64,000 nt of DNA from Facilibium subflavum (GTDB taxonomy: Bacteria > Pseudomonadota > Gammaproteobacteria > Francisellales > Francisellaceae). The DNA lies in NCBI RefSeq assembly GCF_003574485.1, contig NZ_QLIT01000048.1, forward strand, positions 1 to 64,000. Direction: 5' to 3'. Under the pieces are notes generated by a model, which made no database searches, had not been told where the DNA came from, and worked only from the letters and a program-made list of their open reading frames with translations. The translations under genes were made by a program, and so were the position numbers. This document shows, piece by piece, positions 8,077 through 17,048 of the stretch. Numbering within the stretch: position 1 is the first letter of the stretch; every line of letters starts with the position of its first letter.

Positions 8077-10803
8077 ATGAAAAAATTTCCAATGAAGCTA
8101 ACGGCACTTTGTACATTATCCCTATTAACCAGTGGGCTATATGCTGCAGATTGTCATGTTAAAGACATTAAAGATGCACAAAGTTATACACCAACGCTTG
8201 ATTTTCAATGTGATCAGGCAGTTGACTTAGCGCACAATGAGATCAGGTTTGATCTCTCAGCGGGTGGCATAAACGGTGCATGGAATTTTGTGGCTGATGG
8301 TCAATCCCTTGGCCTAGATGTAGCAATAGATCAGGCGGAGAACCATATAACACTTAAATTGAATCCCTGGAATACAGCGGCCAAGGTTAAAGCTGGACAA
8401 ACAGTTTCTTTTCAATATTCACCAACAGATGCTGCACAAATCAGTAATTTCCGTGTTGGTGATGAGACACCTGTCAAGCAGGGGAGCATTTCCTTTAGCA
8501 CGTCAAAAGGCAGTCAAGCGATTCCAGATGATGCCGTTATTTTATTAGAAGATGAGCAAGGTCAGATTGCCTATCAGCTTCAATGGCAGCAAGTTGCAAA
8601 GCAATCTTTCTCAGTTGCACCTGGTACATACACGGTTGTAGCTTACATTGCAGGTCAGGATAAACACATACCAATTCAGGTTGTTTCAGATAATCCTGTG
8701 ACAGTAACAGAAAATAAAACAAGTAAAGTTACCCTGGATTATAAACAACAGCAACAAGCTCAATTGCAGTTGAGTTTAAACTATGTAAAGCCAACAGATG
8801 TAGAAAGTGATAAAATAACGATTACAATGCAAAACATCAATCAGGTAAATGATGTACAAAGCATTGATCTTGGTTGGGGAAAATCGGTTGATATACAATT
8901 ACAGCAAAACCAAACGTATAAGCTTTCAGTAAGTACAATTTCAGGTCGTCAAAATATCTATGAATTTGCATTCTTACCTGATAGCACGATTACGACAGAT
9001 AGTTCCACGATGAACTATCAAAGAAAATTACAAATGCATCAAACACCAATTCAAACATATGAAGTCAGTGCAAATATCAGTGGATTACCAAAGGTAAAAT
9101 CAACAACATTGACAATTTTACAAGATGGGAAAGTTATTAAAACTCAAACCATCCAAAACGGTGAAACAAGCATTGATTTGCAAGCTGGCAGTTATCAGGC
9201 CAAAGCCACAACGGTTATTGACGGGAAGTATCAATATCAATTATCGCCTGTATTATTTAATGTTAAAAAAGACATGATAAACACATTGGCTTTAAGCTTT
9301 AATAAGCAAAAATTTTCTAACCAGGTGCGTGGATGGCCAAATTATATAGCAATGGGTGCAGTTACTGATGCGAATGTAGCAAATACCAATCAATTAGAAG
9401 ATCGTAATATTGATTCGGTATTTAAATATGCCGGTGATGGTGGCAATGGCGATCCAGGTAAAATCGTTTATCCAATATATACGCAAAACACATATAACTT
9501 TGCGGATAAGCTATCAAAGCTTAATGGACATAAAACACGTCCTGTCATGGTTGTTTATACCGCTGAAATGAGTGGTGGAACAAGCTTTAAGGACTTTGAT
9601 AATGAAAAATCAGATAGTGCATTAGAAAATCGCGTGTTGACCAAACACTTTGTTAATTTAATGCTTCTGGCGCAAACGATGCAGACAGAGCATGATAAAG
9701 ATGATTTAGATGGCTCGGTTGTTTTAAACCCGGATTTAATGGGTATGGTTCAACAGCAAAAGCTTGATAAGCAGCTATTAGATGAAAATCCGAAATATAT
9801 TGACGTTGAAAATGCGATTCAACAGGCTTATTGGTTTATGACAACAGCGCATGACTGGCATTTGGTGTTATCTAATGGTAAGAAGCTTGATATTGAGCAA
9901 AAAACACCTGAGCAGTTTATCCAGCTGGTTGAAAGCGGCGCACTTAAAGCTCAGGGTGTTTATAGCCCATGGGATATAAAAACACCTTGGCAAGATGCGG
10001 CAATGGATATATTAAACCAATACAAGGACACGCATGCAGATTTACCGTCCTTTGAAAACAATTTTAAAGGGTGGGTGCAAGCGACCAACTGGGTGATGAA
10101 AAAATTTGCACCTTCAATCAGCTTTGGTTGGCAGGAAAATGTCTGGAATATTGGTAGTGCAACTTGGGTTCATAATGATTTAACTGAATCCGAAGTAGCG
10201 CAAAAAGTATCTAACCCAACAATTGCGTTATGGAAAAAAGCAGAAGTTTATAGTGGTCAATATAAACCAGATTTCTTTGTGTTTGATAAATATGAGCGTA
10301 ATCCAATTCCTGGTGAGGTTGGGGCAGGGTTTGCATGGAATGCACGCGATTGGGGTAATTACTTAACATACGTTAAACAATTATCTGAAGGCTTAGGTGA
10401 TTTACCAGTAATGTTATGGCAAATTCCAGGTGGACATTTGCAAACAACACAAGAACATACACAAGTAACACACGGGGCTACAGGACCAGATTACTTTCTT
10501 GGTAATCCAGATGTGGATAAAAATTTAAGTAATCTGCAAGCATATATTAAAGATATCAATTTGGCGGATGGCACTTATCATTGCCAGAGTGATGAAGACT
10601 GTCAGCTACCTAATTATCTGCTGCATGATAAGGGAAATACAGATCATAACTGGCAGATCGGCAATATGGATAAAGCCCAAGAAAGCCATGTCTTTGCCAT
10701 TTTATGGGGTGGTGGAAGTACGACAAGTGTCGGTACTTTCCCAATGAGTGATGATGGTTGGTTAGCCACGCAGGTGAATAACTATGAGTCTCAATATGAT
10801 TAA
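8077..10803 (+). CDS. large secreted multidomain protein, probable carbohydrate-active enzyme
   Basis: A 908-residue protein with a signal peptide (cleavage near LYA-A, residue 23). Residues about 24-125 look like a CBM2-type beta-sandwich (alternating strands, W-x-F, NPW, VKAGQTVSF). Two or three carboxypeptidase-regulatory/Ig-like modules follow to about 410, each with G-x-Y/T-x-V/A strands. The last 490 residues resemble a TIM-barrel hydrolase: strands RPVMVVYTAEMSGG, SVVLNPDLMG, DFFVFDKYER, LPVMLWQIPGGH and HVFAILWGGG. The domain order resembles secreted chitinases of Francisella and Vibrio, but the GH18 signature D-x-x-D-x-D-x-E is absent, so the enzyme family is open. AAAGGT precedes the ATG. 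Export by Sec and then type II secretion is inference. Confidence 0.65.
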   Translation: MKKFPMKLTALCTLSLLTSGLYAADCHVKDIKDAQSYTPTLDFQCDQAVDLAHNEIRFDLSAGGINGAWNFVADGQSLGLDVAIDQAENHITLKLNPWNTAAKVKAGQTVSFQYSPTDAAQISNFRVGDETPVKQGSISFSTSKGSQAIPDDAVILLEDEQGQIAYQLQWQQVAKQSFSVAPGTYTVVAYIAGQDKHIPIQVVSDNPVTVTENKTSKVTLDYKQQQQAQLQLSLNYVKPTDVESDKITITMQNINQVNDVQSIDLGWGKSVDIQLQQNQTYKLSVSTISGRQNIYEFAFLPDSTITTDSSTMNYQRKLQMHQTPIQTYEVSANISGLPKVKSTTLTILQDGKVIKTQTIQNGETSIDLQAGSYQAKATTVIDGKYQYQLSPVLFNVKKDMINTLALSFNKQKFSNQVRGWPNYIAMGAVTDANVANTNQLEDRNIDSVFKYAGDGGNGDPGKIVYPIYTQNTYNFADKLSKLNGHKTRPVMVVYTAEMSGGTSFKDFDNEKSDSALENRVLTKHFVNLMLLAQTMQTEHDKDDLDGSVVLNPDLMGMVQQQKLDKQLLDENPKYIDVENAIQQAYWFMTTAHDWHLVLSNGKKLDIEQKTPEQFIQLVESGALKAQGVYSPWDIKTPWQDAAMDILNQYKDTHADLPSFENNFKGWVQATNWVMKKFAPSISFGWQENVWNIGSATWVHNDLTESEVAQKVSNPTIALWKKAEVYSGQYKPDFFVFDKYERNPIPGEVGAGFAWNARDWGNYLTYVKQLSEGLGDLPVMLWQIPGGHLQTTQEHTQVTHGATGPDYFLGNPDVDKNLSNLQAYIKDINLADGTYHCQSDEDCQLPNYLLHDKGNTDHNWQIGNMDKAQESHVFAILWGGGSTTSVGTFPMSDDGWLATQVNNYESQYD

Positions 10804-11106
10804 ATAGTAATCTGCAGGTTATTGATGTGAGCAAATACCCGTCTTTTATGAAAGCGGGTAAACATCGAGCTTCAGGCGCTAGAGTCCCAGTTGTTAAATG
10901 TCAATTGGCTCATATGCGCTTTACGTTATCGCTTGGCATAGCACCATATTTGCTATCTTTGGTGCCTTAAAGAATAATAGCAGAAGCAATTAAAGATGAT
11001 TGTGCAAGGGGGAAATAAAAAGCGTTATCAAACGTGAATTATTACTGTAATAGCAACGATAGCTCACATTATAAGCAATATCCAGCGTATTATAATGGGG
11101 TATGTA
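10804..11106. other. non-coding interval with two hairpin regions
   Basis: No coding sequence is visible. Just after the secreted-protein gene an inverted repeat (10836-10860, TACCCG...CGGGTA with an inner CTTT/AAAG) could end transcription, although no T-run follows. Further on, GCACCA (10941-10946) can pair with TGGTGC (10960-10965). The overlapping ATAGCA (10938-10943) can instead pair with TGCTAT (10951-10956), so the two stems exclude each other. The rest is AT-rich and presumably holds the promoter of the small exported protein. Confidence 0.4.
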
Positions 11107-11511
11107 ATGAAATTGAAGTATAACAACAAAAAAGTAATGATCCTGCTAGGCTTAAGCATGCTTGCTAGCATGGCTTTTGGGCGTGAGATAAAAATGACTG
11201 CCGAAGTCAAAGGGATTTATCATGTCGTGTATTTAGCAGGGGTTAACGCAGATCGACTGCAAGTGAAAAAGGGTGATCGAGTCCTTATTCAAACACCAAA
11301 ATCAACCCGTGTCTCCAGTGCCTGGGGGTCGATGATGTTAGAGCATTGCCGGTATAAAGGCAATCTCGCCAAAGAGGAAAAAACTGCTAAAACTATCTGT
11401 TATGTGCAATCGATTATTCCTTGGCGCCATGGTTTAAACATCGGCATACAAGCGCTTGATGAAGCAATGTCAGGTGAGGCTACAATTGTTATTGATAAGC
11501 TAAACGCCTGA
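11107..11511 (+). CDS. small exported protein, unknown function
   Basis: A 134-residue protein with a signal peptide (KYNNKK, then a hydrophobic run to AFG, cleavage near residue 25) and a compact mature domain of mainly beta character (EVKGIYHVVYL, GDRVLIQTP, IGIQALDEA-x-SGEATIVI). Two cysteines remain after export (in EHCRYKG and TICYVQ) and could form a disulfide. The ATG at 11107 was chosen over 11095 because GGGG sits 7 bases upstream and the signal peptide then begins with MKLK. It stands alone between the secreted enzyme-like gene and an FAH-type gene. No family is recognised. Confidence 0.6.
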   Translation: MKLKYNNKKVMILLGLSMLASMAFGREIKMTAEVKGIYHVVYLAGVNADRLQVKKGDRVLIQTPKSTRVSSAWGSMMLEHCRYKGNLAKEEKTAKTICYVQSIIPWRHGLNIGIQALDEAMSGEATIVIDKLNA

Positions 11512-11651
11512 TTTACAAGGCTATAAAATATAAAAAATTGAATTGCGTTTGCACTGCAAATTTCAGCAATGACGATGAATTTAGATCACAACAGCCTGTC
11601 CTTTGTTGACCTTGTCTACACAATTGCTAGACTTAAGACTATGTTTACTTT

Positions 11652-12317
11652 GTGTGGATTATCACATTGAAGTCAGTGCTTTTAGAGAATAAGTCCTATT
11701 ATCCAAGTAAAATCATTTGTATTGGGCGTAATTATCATGAACATATTAAGGAGCTTGCTAATGAGCTGCCTGCTTCACCGGTTATTTTTATAAAGCCAAA
11801 CTCAGCGATCAGTCAAAAATTGTTGATTGATGCAGCGCAATCACTTCATTATGAAGCTGAGCTTTGTTTCTTGGTAATATCAGGAGAGATATCAGGTGTT
11901 GGGTTTGGCCTTGATATTACAGATCGCCAGCAACAGAGCTACCTTAAAAAGCATGGTTTGCCATGGGAGAAAGCAAAGGCTTTTGATAATGCAGCTGTGT
12001 TGTCTGATTTTATCCCAATAGATAAAAAGCATATCAAGTATTTAAGTTTTGCGCTTATGATTAATGGCAAGCTTGTACAAGAAGGTAATTATGCGCAGAT
12101 GATCTATAAACCACAACAGCTAATAACAGAGATACAAAAGAGTTTTACGCTGGTTGATGGTGATATTATGATGAGTGGAACACCTAAAGGTGTGGGTGTG
12201 ATCGAAGCAGGGGATTTATTTACCTGGAAGATAAAGCAAGGCAATAAAGTAATTTTACAGGGGCAATGGCAAGCGGCATATTCCCCGAAAAATATAATTA
12301 TAAATAAAAAAGGATAA
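11652..12317 (+). CDS. fumarylacetoacetate hydrolase (FAH)-fold protein
   Basis: A 221-residue protein of the FAH superfamily (FAHD1/acylpyruvase-like size class). Motifs in order: KIICIGRNYHEH (lid and catalytic His), PVIFIKPNSAI, YEAELCFLV (metal-binding E-x-E reduced to E-A-E) and LVDGDIMMSGTPKGVG. Members use Mg2+ or Mn2+ to cleave or decarboxylate beta-keto acids such as oxaloacetate or acylpyruvates in the cytoplasm. The KAFD-x-AAVLSDF segment is also typical. The start is GTG; a TTG at 11667 is the alternative. It is followed after 5 bases by the phosphorylase-esterase fusion, so the two are probably one operon and may handle one substrate pathway. The specific substrate is unknown. 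Confidence 0.8.
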   Translation: MWIITLKSVLLENKSYYPSKIICIGRNYHEHIKELANELPASPVIFIKPNSAISQKLLIDAAQSLHYEAELCFLVISGEISGVGFGLDITDRQQQSYLKKHGLPWEKAKAFDNAAVLSDFIPIDKKHIKYLSFALMINGKLVQEGNYAQMIYKPQQLITEIQKSFTLVDGDIMMSGTPKGVGVIEAGDLFTWKIKQGNKVILQGQWQAAYSPKNIIINKKG

Positions 12318-12322
12318 ACACG

Positions 12323-14149
12323 ATGTGGGCAATTACAGGCAGCAGTGGTTTTGAGAGCTTTGATGAATTTGAAATCCTGGAAACACTCCCCAGAGAAACG
12401 CCCTTTGGACTTTGTTCAAATGGCTTATACCGTATTAAAGTTGGTGAAAAGGAAGCACTATTTTTATGCAGAACGGGTCAAGGTGAGAATCGTTTACCAA
12501 CAAAAATTAACTATAAGGCAAATATTTATGCATTAAAAAAATATGGGGCAACAGCGCTTTTGGCGCTGTCTTCAGTCAGAAGCTTAAATGAAACACTCAA
12601 ACCTGGCGATATGGTTATTCCATATCAGTTTATTGATCGCACAAAAGGTATCAGGCAGTTTACTTTTTGTGATGATGGTTTATTAGCTTATGTGTCTTTA
12701 ACCCACCCCATCAGTGAGGAGATTGCAAATAAAATCAAGGAAAAGCAGAAAGACTTTGATTTTGCCATGCATTTTTCTCAGGCTTATGTTTGTATTGATG
12801 GGCCACAGTTTCCAACAATGCTTGATGCGCGTTGTTATCAGTCAATGGGTGCGGGTATTATTGGCATGACGGCTTTTCCTGAGTTTGCCTTGGCACGTGA
12901 GGCCGGTATGCATTATGTGCCTTGTAATTTTATTGTTGATTATGTGCCATGGCGTTTAGATATTGAAAATAATGACTGTATTTTGCAGACACGTTCTGAA
13001 AACTATGATAAAGCCAAAAAAATTATTTCATGGGTTATTCATAATCTGCATTCATATGCTAAAAAAGATTGCAATGATATGGGGATTGCAAGCAGTATCA
13101 GTAGCCTAAATGATCGCTTAACACCAACACAAGCCAGCTGGTTTAATGTGCTTGCCAAAAGTAACAGTGAGCTTAAGGCATTAAAGCCACAAGAAAAATT
13201 AAAACTTTATCATGATACAAAACCAATCCCAATGAAGCTTCAAAACCTGCTAAGCTTTGTCAATAAATATAAAAAAGAAGGTAGTGAAACAATTGACTCT
13301 GTTCGAAAGACAGCATCTTCACTCATACTGTATTCAGGTGTAAAACAGCAAATTGCCTCAGTGCGTGATTTTACATTAAAGCTTGGTAAACGTGAGGTTG
13401 CCGTGCGGTTATATCATCCTGATCCAGCAAAACATCTTCCAGTGATTATCTACACACATGGTGGTGGATTTGTTTCAGGGTCCGTAGATGCATTTGATGC
13501 GCCTTGTCGATCACTATCTCATGCAACCAATCGTGTTGTTGTTGCGGTTGACTATCATTTGGCACCTGAACATCCTTACCCGCAAGGCTTAAATGATGTT
13601 TATGATGTTGCTAACTGGGTTTATCATCATGCCGAAGATATAAAAGCCAGCAATGAAGATTTAACGATGGTTGGTGATAGCTCTGGTGGTAACTACACAG
13701 CATTAAGTGTTTATAAAGCGCATCAAACAGGTGATTTTAAAGTCAGTAACCAGGTGTTGATTTATCCTACCACAGATTTAAGTCATCAAACAGCATCGAT
13801 GCGTCAATTCGCACAAGGCTATCTTTTAGAGGCAAAGCGTGTTTTTTGGTACAACGCACAGTATAAACCTGAGGATATGGATGGGAAATCACCAGAAATT
13901 TCACCACTTTATCTTCAAGATTTATCTGTTATGCCAAGAACGATGGTAATTACAGCAGGCTATGACCCACTAAGGGATGAAGGGCTTTTATTTGCCCAGA
14001 AACTATTAAAGCTTGGTGTTGATACGCATCATTATCATTTTGATAATATGATACATGGTTTTATAAATTTTGCTAAACTAGTACCTGAAGAAACACAGTT
14101 TTTATACCAGCGGATTGAGCGTTTTTTGGATCACCGTGATCTTGGGTAG
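12323..14149 (+). CDS. fusion: MTA-phosphorylase-like domain plus HSL-type alpha/beta-hydrolase
   Basis: One 608-residue frame with two unrelated domains. Residues 1-245 follow methylthioadenosine/purine nucleoside phosphorylases (PSKVNYQAN-like PTKINYKAN, PGDMVIPYQFIDRT, IDGPQFPT, GMTAFPEFALAREAG). Compared with human MTAP, several active-site residues differ: GGTG to GSSG, RHG to RTG, ACGS to SVRS, ATDYD to IVDYV. A helical linker (245-350) leads to a hormone-sensitive-lipase-family esterase: oxyanion motif HGGG (379-382), nucleophile GDSSG (Ser453), Asp548 in DPLRDEG and His578 in IHGF, all intact. The esterase is predicted active; the phosphorylase domain is altered in specificity or inactive. 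No signal peptide, so cytoplasmic. No frameshift or internal start suggests two separate genes. Confidence 0.8.
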   Translation: MWAITGSSGFESFDEFEILETLPRETPFGLCSNGLYRIKVGEKEALFLCRTGQGENRLPTKINYKANIYALKKYGATALLALSSVRSLNETLKPGDMVIPYQFIDRTKGIRQFTFCDDGLLAYVSLTHPISEEIANKIKEKQKDFDFAMHFSQAYVCIDGPQFPTMLDARCYQSMGAGIIGMTAFPEFALAREAGMHYVPCNFIVDYVPWRLDIENNDCILQTRSENYDKAKKIISWVIHNLHSYAKKDCNDMGIASSISSLNDRLTPTQASWFNVLAKSNSELKALKPQEKLKLYHDTKPIPMKLQNLLSFVNKYKKEGSETIDSVRKTASSLILYSGVKQQIASVRDFTLKLGKREVAVRLYHPDPAKHLPVIIYTHGGGFVSGSVDAFDAPCRSLSHATNRVVVAVDYHLAPEHPYPQGLNDVYDVANWVYHHAEDIKASNEDLTMVGDSSGGNYTALSVYKAHQTGDFKVSNQVLIYPTTDLSHQTASMRQFAQGYLLEAKRVFWYNAQYKPEDMDGKSPEISPLYLQDLSVMPRTMVITAGYDPLRDEGLLFAQKLLKLGVDTHHYHFDNMIHGFINFAKLVPEETQFLYQRIERFLDHRDLG

Positions 14150-14266
14150 TACATCGCTTGTGAAATAATGTGCAAACTAATGTAACTACATGCATAATTC
14201 TTTTCTTCAACCTAAAACGCCCACTTAACTGGTTATAAATGGAAATAAAGCAAGAAGGTGGGCTTT

Positions 14267-14590
14267 ATGTTGGCAAAACATCAAAGGTTAATAAAACAAG
14301 GTGGCTTTGGATTGATTGAGGCAATGATTACCTTGATTATTGTAATCTTTGTGTTTATTTCATTTGTATTGGTCATGCTAAAGTCAATGAGTGCCGCAGG
14401 TCATGCAAATAAACAAGCCGATATGAGTATTGAACTTGATAATCGTGTGCAAAGTGCTTGGATAACAGGTAGTATTGATACGACATCTAATAATGGGGTT
14501 AACTACAGTATCAATGGTACGATGCTAAGGGCAACTGATACGCGTTTAGCTATCAATCAGGAGCGTGTGGCAAGTGTACAGGTACAATGA
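14267..14590 (+). CDS. minor type IV pilin-like protein (PilV-type)
   Basis: A 107-residue protein with a class III prepilin signal: a basic leader of 13 residues ending in Gly-Gly, then FGLIEAMITLIIVIFVF. Prepilin peptidase would cut between Gly13 and Phe14, leaving Glu at +5 of the mature protein as needed for pilus assembly. The remaining 75 residues are short for a PilV. The ATG at 14267 has AAGAAGG upstream; the in-frame GTG at 14258 overlaps that SD. It overlaps the next pilin gene, so translation is probably coupled. Likely a minor pilin priming a type IV pilus or pseudopilus; no other pilus genes lie in the window. Confidence 0.75.
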   Translation: MLAKHQRLIKQGGFGLIEAMITLIIVIFVFISFVLVMLKSMSAAGHANKQADMSIELDNRVQSAWITGSIDTTSNNGVNYSINGTMLRATDTRLAINQERVASVQVQ

Positions 14591-15443
14591 GTTATTTGGG
14601 AAAAAATATTCAGGGATGAGTCTAATCCAGCTTCTTGTTGGTATTGTTATCGGTGTGTTTGTTACTTTGATTGCCGTACAGATGTATTTTGTCGTTCGTG
14701 ATAAATATGGCACAGTTATTACCAAAATGGACAGTAACAGTAAGGCTTTGATGCTATCACAGGCCTTAAGAACAGCCATTGATGATGCAATGGTGCCAAG
14801 CCCACATGGATTTTGGCCTTGGCAGAATAAAGCATTAAGGATTCCAGGCCAAAGTTTTAATCCTTTACTCTATCCTCCAATTTATGCAGCAAGCAGTATT
14901 GATAACTTCACACCGTATAATCATGTTTCAGGGACTGATCTTCTATTGGTTCAAGGGGTGATTGCACATGGGGGGACAACCAGTGGTGTCAGTGCAAATG
15001 ATACAACAATTCCAACAACGCTTTCTATCAGTGATAATGACTATGTTTTATTATCCGATCAGGATAATCATCAATTGATGCGTGCTAATAGTGACTCAAC
15101 AGGCGCCCAGGTAAGTGTTTTACAAGGTCCATCTATTGATTTTGCGACAGACAGCTTTGTTGGACATTACCAAACACTGATTTTTTACCTACGTCAAGAT
15201 GGCAGCCAAACAGATTTGTTTGTGAACATCGATGATGCTTCTGCAGGGCAGGAAGTTATTGAGGATGTTGATGATTTCCAGGTTGAATATTATATGAATG
15301 GCACCTGGCAGAGTGTGCAAAATGCTTCTGTGTCAGGTTATGTCAACAGTTGGTATAAAAGTGTCCAGGCAATTCGCGTAAAATATCAAATTGAAAATAA
15401 AAATTACAGTGTTGTGTTGGTTTTAAAGGCTAATAGTTTATAG
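14574..15443 (+). CDS. minor type IV pilin-like protein (PilW-type) with Gln at +5
   Basis: About 289 residues. A 14-residue leader ends in SG, then MSLIQLLVGIVIGVFVTLIAVQMYF, the class III signal and membrane helix. PilW-like proteins have this size and a long beta-rich C-terminal domain, as here (IPTTLSISDNDYVLLSD, VEYYMNGTWQ, KSVQAIRVKYQI). The residue at mature position +5 is Gln instead of the near-universal Glu; among pseudopilins loss of Glu5 is known for tip subunits (GspK). Starts are non-ATG: GTG 14574 has CAGGAG 10 bases upstream, GTG 14565 is too close to it. The start overlaps the PilV-type gene. Probably a tip or priming subunit, by inference. Confidence 0.75.
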   Translation: MYRYNELFGKKYSGMSLIQLLVGIVIGVFVTLIAVQMYFVVRDKYGTVITKMDSNSKALMLSQALRTAIDDAMVPSPHGFWPWQNKALRIPGQSFNPLLYPPIYAASSIDNFTPYNHVSGTDLLLVQGVIAHGGTTSGVSANDTTIPTTLSISDNDYVLLSDQDNHQLMRANSDSTGAQVSVLQGPSIDFATDSFVGHYQTLIFYLRQDGSQTDLFVNIDDASAGQEVIEDVDDFQVEYYMNGTWQSVQNASVSGYVNSWYKSVQAIRVKYQIENKNYSVVLVLKANSL

Positions 15444-15534
15444 TGTGAATATAAGGGGGAACAAGAAATACTATAAAATCACTTATCAGTGGTATAAAAT
15501 AGCCAGGTCATTAAAGTAGCGATATATACATTAC

Positions 15535-16323
15535 ATGAAAAATTATGCATTAATCATTGAGTATCATGGTAAAAACTACAGTGGCTGGCAGCGGCAATCA
15601 CATGTGATTAGTGTGCAAGGATGTTTAGAAAAAGCCTTATCAAGCATTGCAAATGCGCCGGTTGAAGTGGTTTGTGCCGGCAGAACAGATGCGGGTGTAC
15701 ATGCTACTGCACAGGTGGTAAGTTTCAAAACACATGCGCTTAGAGATATAAATGCCTGGTATATGGGCGTGAACTCGTTACTGCCAAAAGATATTAAAGT
15801 GATTGATGTATATGAAGTTGATGAGAATTTTCATGCACGTTTTAGTGCGGTTTATCGACGTTATAATTATGTGATTTATCAGCAAAAAGGCAATAGTGCG
15901 CTTTGGGATGAGCATAGTACCTGGGTTCCTTTTGCCTTAGATATAAAAGCGATGAATGAGGCTTGTTATGCGCTTTTAGGTGAGCAGGATTTTAGTGCCT
16001 TTCGCTCATCACAATGTCAATCACATAGTGTTTATCGCAATATTCACCATGCTTGCTTTACGCAATTTGGTCAGTTTATAATTTTTGATATTCAAGGTAA
16101 TGCTTTTTTACATCATATGGTGCGTAATATTGTTGGGTCAATGCTTGAGATAGGCCAGCACATAAAACCAGTTGACTGGATTAAAACATTACTTCAAGGA
16201 AAAGATCGTACTCAGGCAGGAAAGACAGCGCCGGCACAAGGTTTGTATCTGGTAGAAATCAACTATCCAGATAAGTTTGGTGTTAAAGCCAAGCGTCAAT
16301 GGCGGGAATTTTTCCAACCGTAA
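15535..16323 (+). CDS. truA: tRNA pseudouridine(38-40) synthase TruA
   Basis: A 262-residue TruA with the full family pattern: N-terminal YHG-x-NYSGWQRQ, the catalytic Asp in CAGRTDAGVHA (about residue 52), FHARFSAVYRRYNY, and the C-terminal FLHHMVRNIVGSMLEIG. It converts uridines 38, 39 and 40 of the tRNA anticodon stem to pseudouridine in the cytoplasm. Length is normal. It is followed by sspA about 100 bases downstream on the same strand. Confidence 0.96.
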   Translation: MKNYALIIEYHGKNYSGWQRQSHVISVQGCLEKALSSIANAPVEVVCAGRTDAGVHATAQVVSFKTHALRDINAWYMGVNSLLPKDIKVIDVYEVDENFHARFSAVYRRYNYVIYQQKGNSALWDEHSTWVPFALDIKAMNEACYALLGEQDFSAFRSSQCQSHSVYRNIHHACFTQFGQFIIFDIQGNAFLHHMVRNIVGSMLEIGQHIKPVDWIKTLLQGKDRTQAGKTAPAQGLYLVEINYPDKFGVKAKRQWREFFQP

Positions 16324-16423
16324 TTTATTGCAAAAAATTCAAAACGACAAAGCTGGAAAAATACATAATCAGTGGTATACTACTTTGAGTTTGTTGCAAT
16401 CTAAAATAATAAGTTATAAACCG

Positions 16424-17035
16424 ATGTATATTACACTTTATATTCAAAAAGACTGCCCTTATTCTCATAGCGCACGCATTGCTTTGGAAGAAAAACGCAT
16501 GAGCTTTAAAGTCGTTGAGCTTGATTTGCAAAAAGACAAAACGCAGATTTTGTCTTTAAACCCGGAAGGGACATTACCGATATTAAAAGAGCGTGATCAT
16601 ATCATTTATCACCCTGAGATCATTATGCTTTATATCGATGAACGTTATCCTGCCCCTTCATTATTGCCTAATTACCCAGTTGAGCGTGCCAGAACACGCT
16701 TGGCAATGAAGCGGATTGATCGGGAATGGTACTCAATTATCAATTTTATTCTCACCAGCAATGAAAAAGCAAAGGTTGAAGAGGCAAAAACAGCACTTAT
16801 TGATAGTTTTAAAGCAATTGAGCCGATTTTTTCTGAAAACGAGTTTTTTATGTCAGATACCATGACATTGGCAGATTGTTCATTAGCTGCATTGTTGCAT
16901 GCATTACCTAAAGTCGGCATTGAGCTTGATGCGTCATTAGGTGAGATTAACAGCTATGCAAATAGAATCTTTGCAAGAGAGTCATTTCAGCGAACACTTC
17001 CTAAGCAGGTCAAAAAGGTTTATCGCAGACATTAA
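16424..17035 (+). CDS. sspA: stringent starvation protein A (SspA), GST-fold
   Basis: A 203-residue protein with an N-terminal thioredoxin-like GST domain (YIQKDCPYSHSARIALEEKRM, NPEGTLPIL) and an all-helical C-terminal half (YIDERYPAPSLLP, TLADCSLAALLHALP). SspA binds the RNA polymerase sigma70 holoenzyme. In Francisella it forms a heterodimer with MglA that recruits PigR at virulence promoters, and the sequence here is SspA-like rather than MglA-like (it keeps PHP/CPYS and TLADCSLAAL). The ATG at 16424 is used because homology begins at MYITLY; the frame stays open upstream into truA but lacks family similarity. The partner gene sspB or mglA is not in the window. Confidence 0.9.
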   Translation: MYITLYIQKDCPYSHSARIALEEKRMSFKVVELDLQKDKTQILSLNPEGTLPILKERDHIIYHPEIIMLYIDERYPAPSLLPNYPVERARTRLAMKRIDREWYSIINFILTSNEKAKVEEAKTALIDSFKAIEPIFSENEFFMSDTMTLADCSLAALLHALPKVGIELDASLGEINSYANRIFARESFQRTLPKQVKKVYRRH

Positions 17036-17048
17036 GGTGGCGTGAAAA

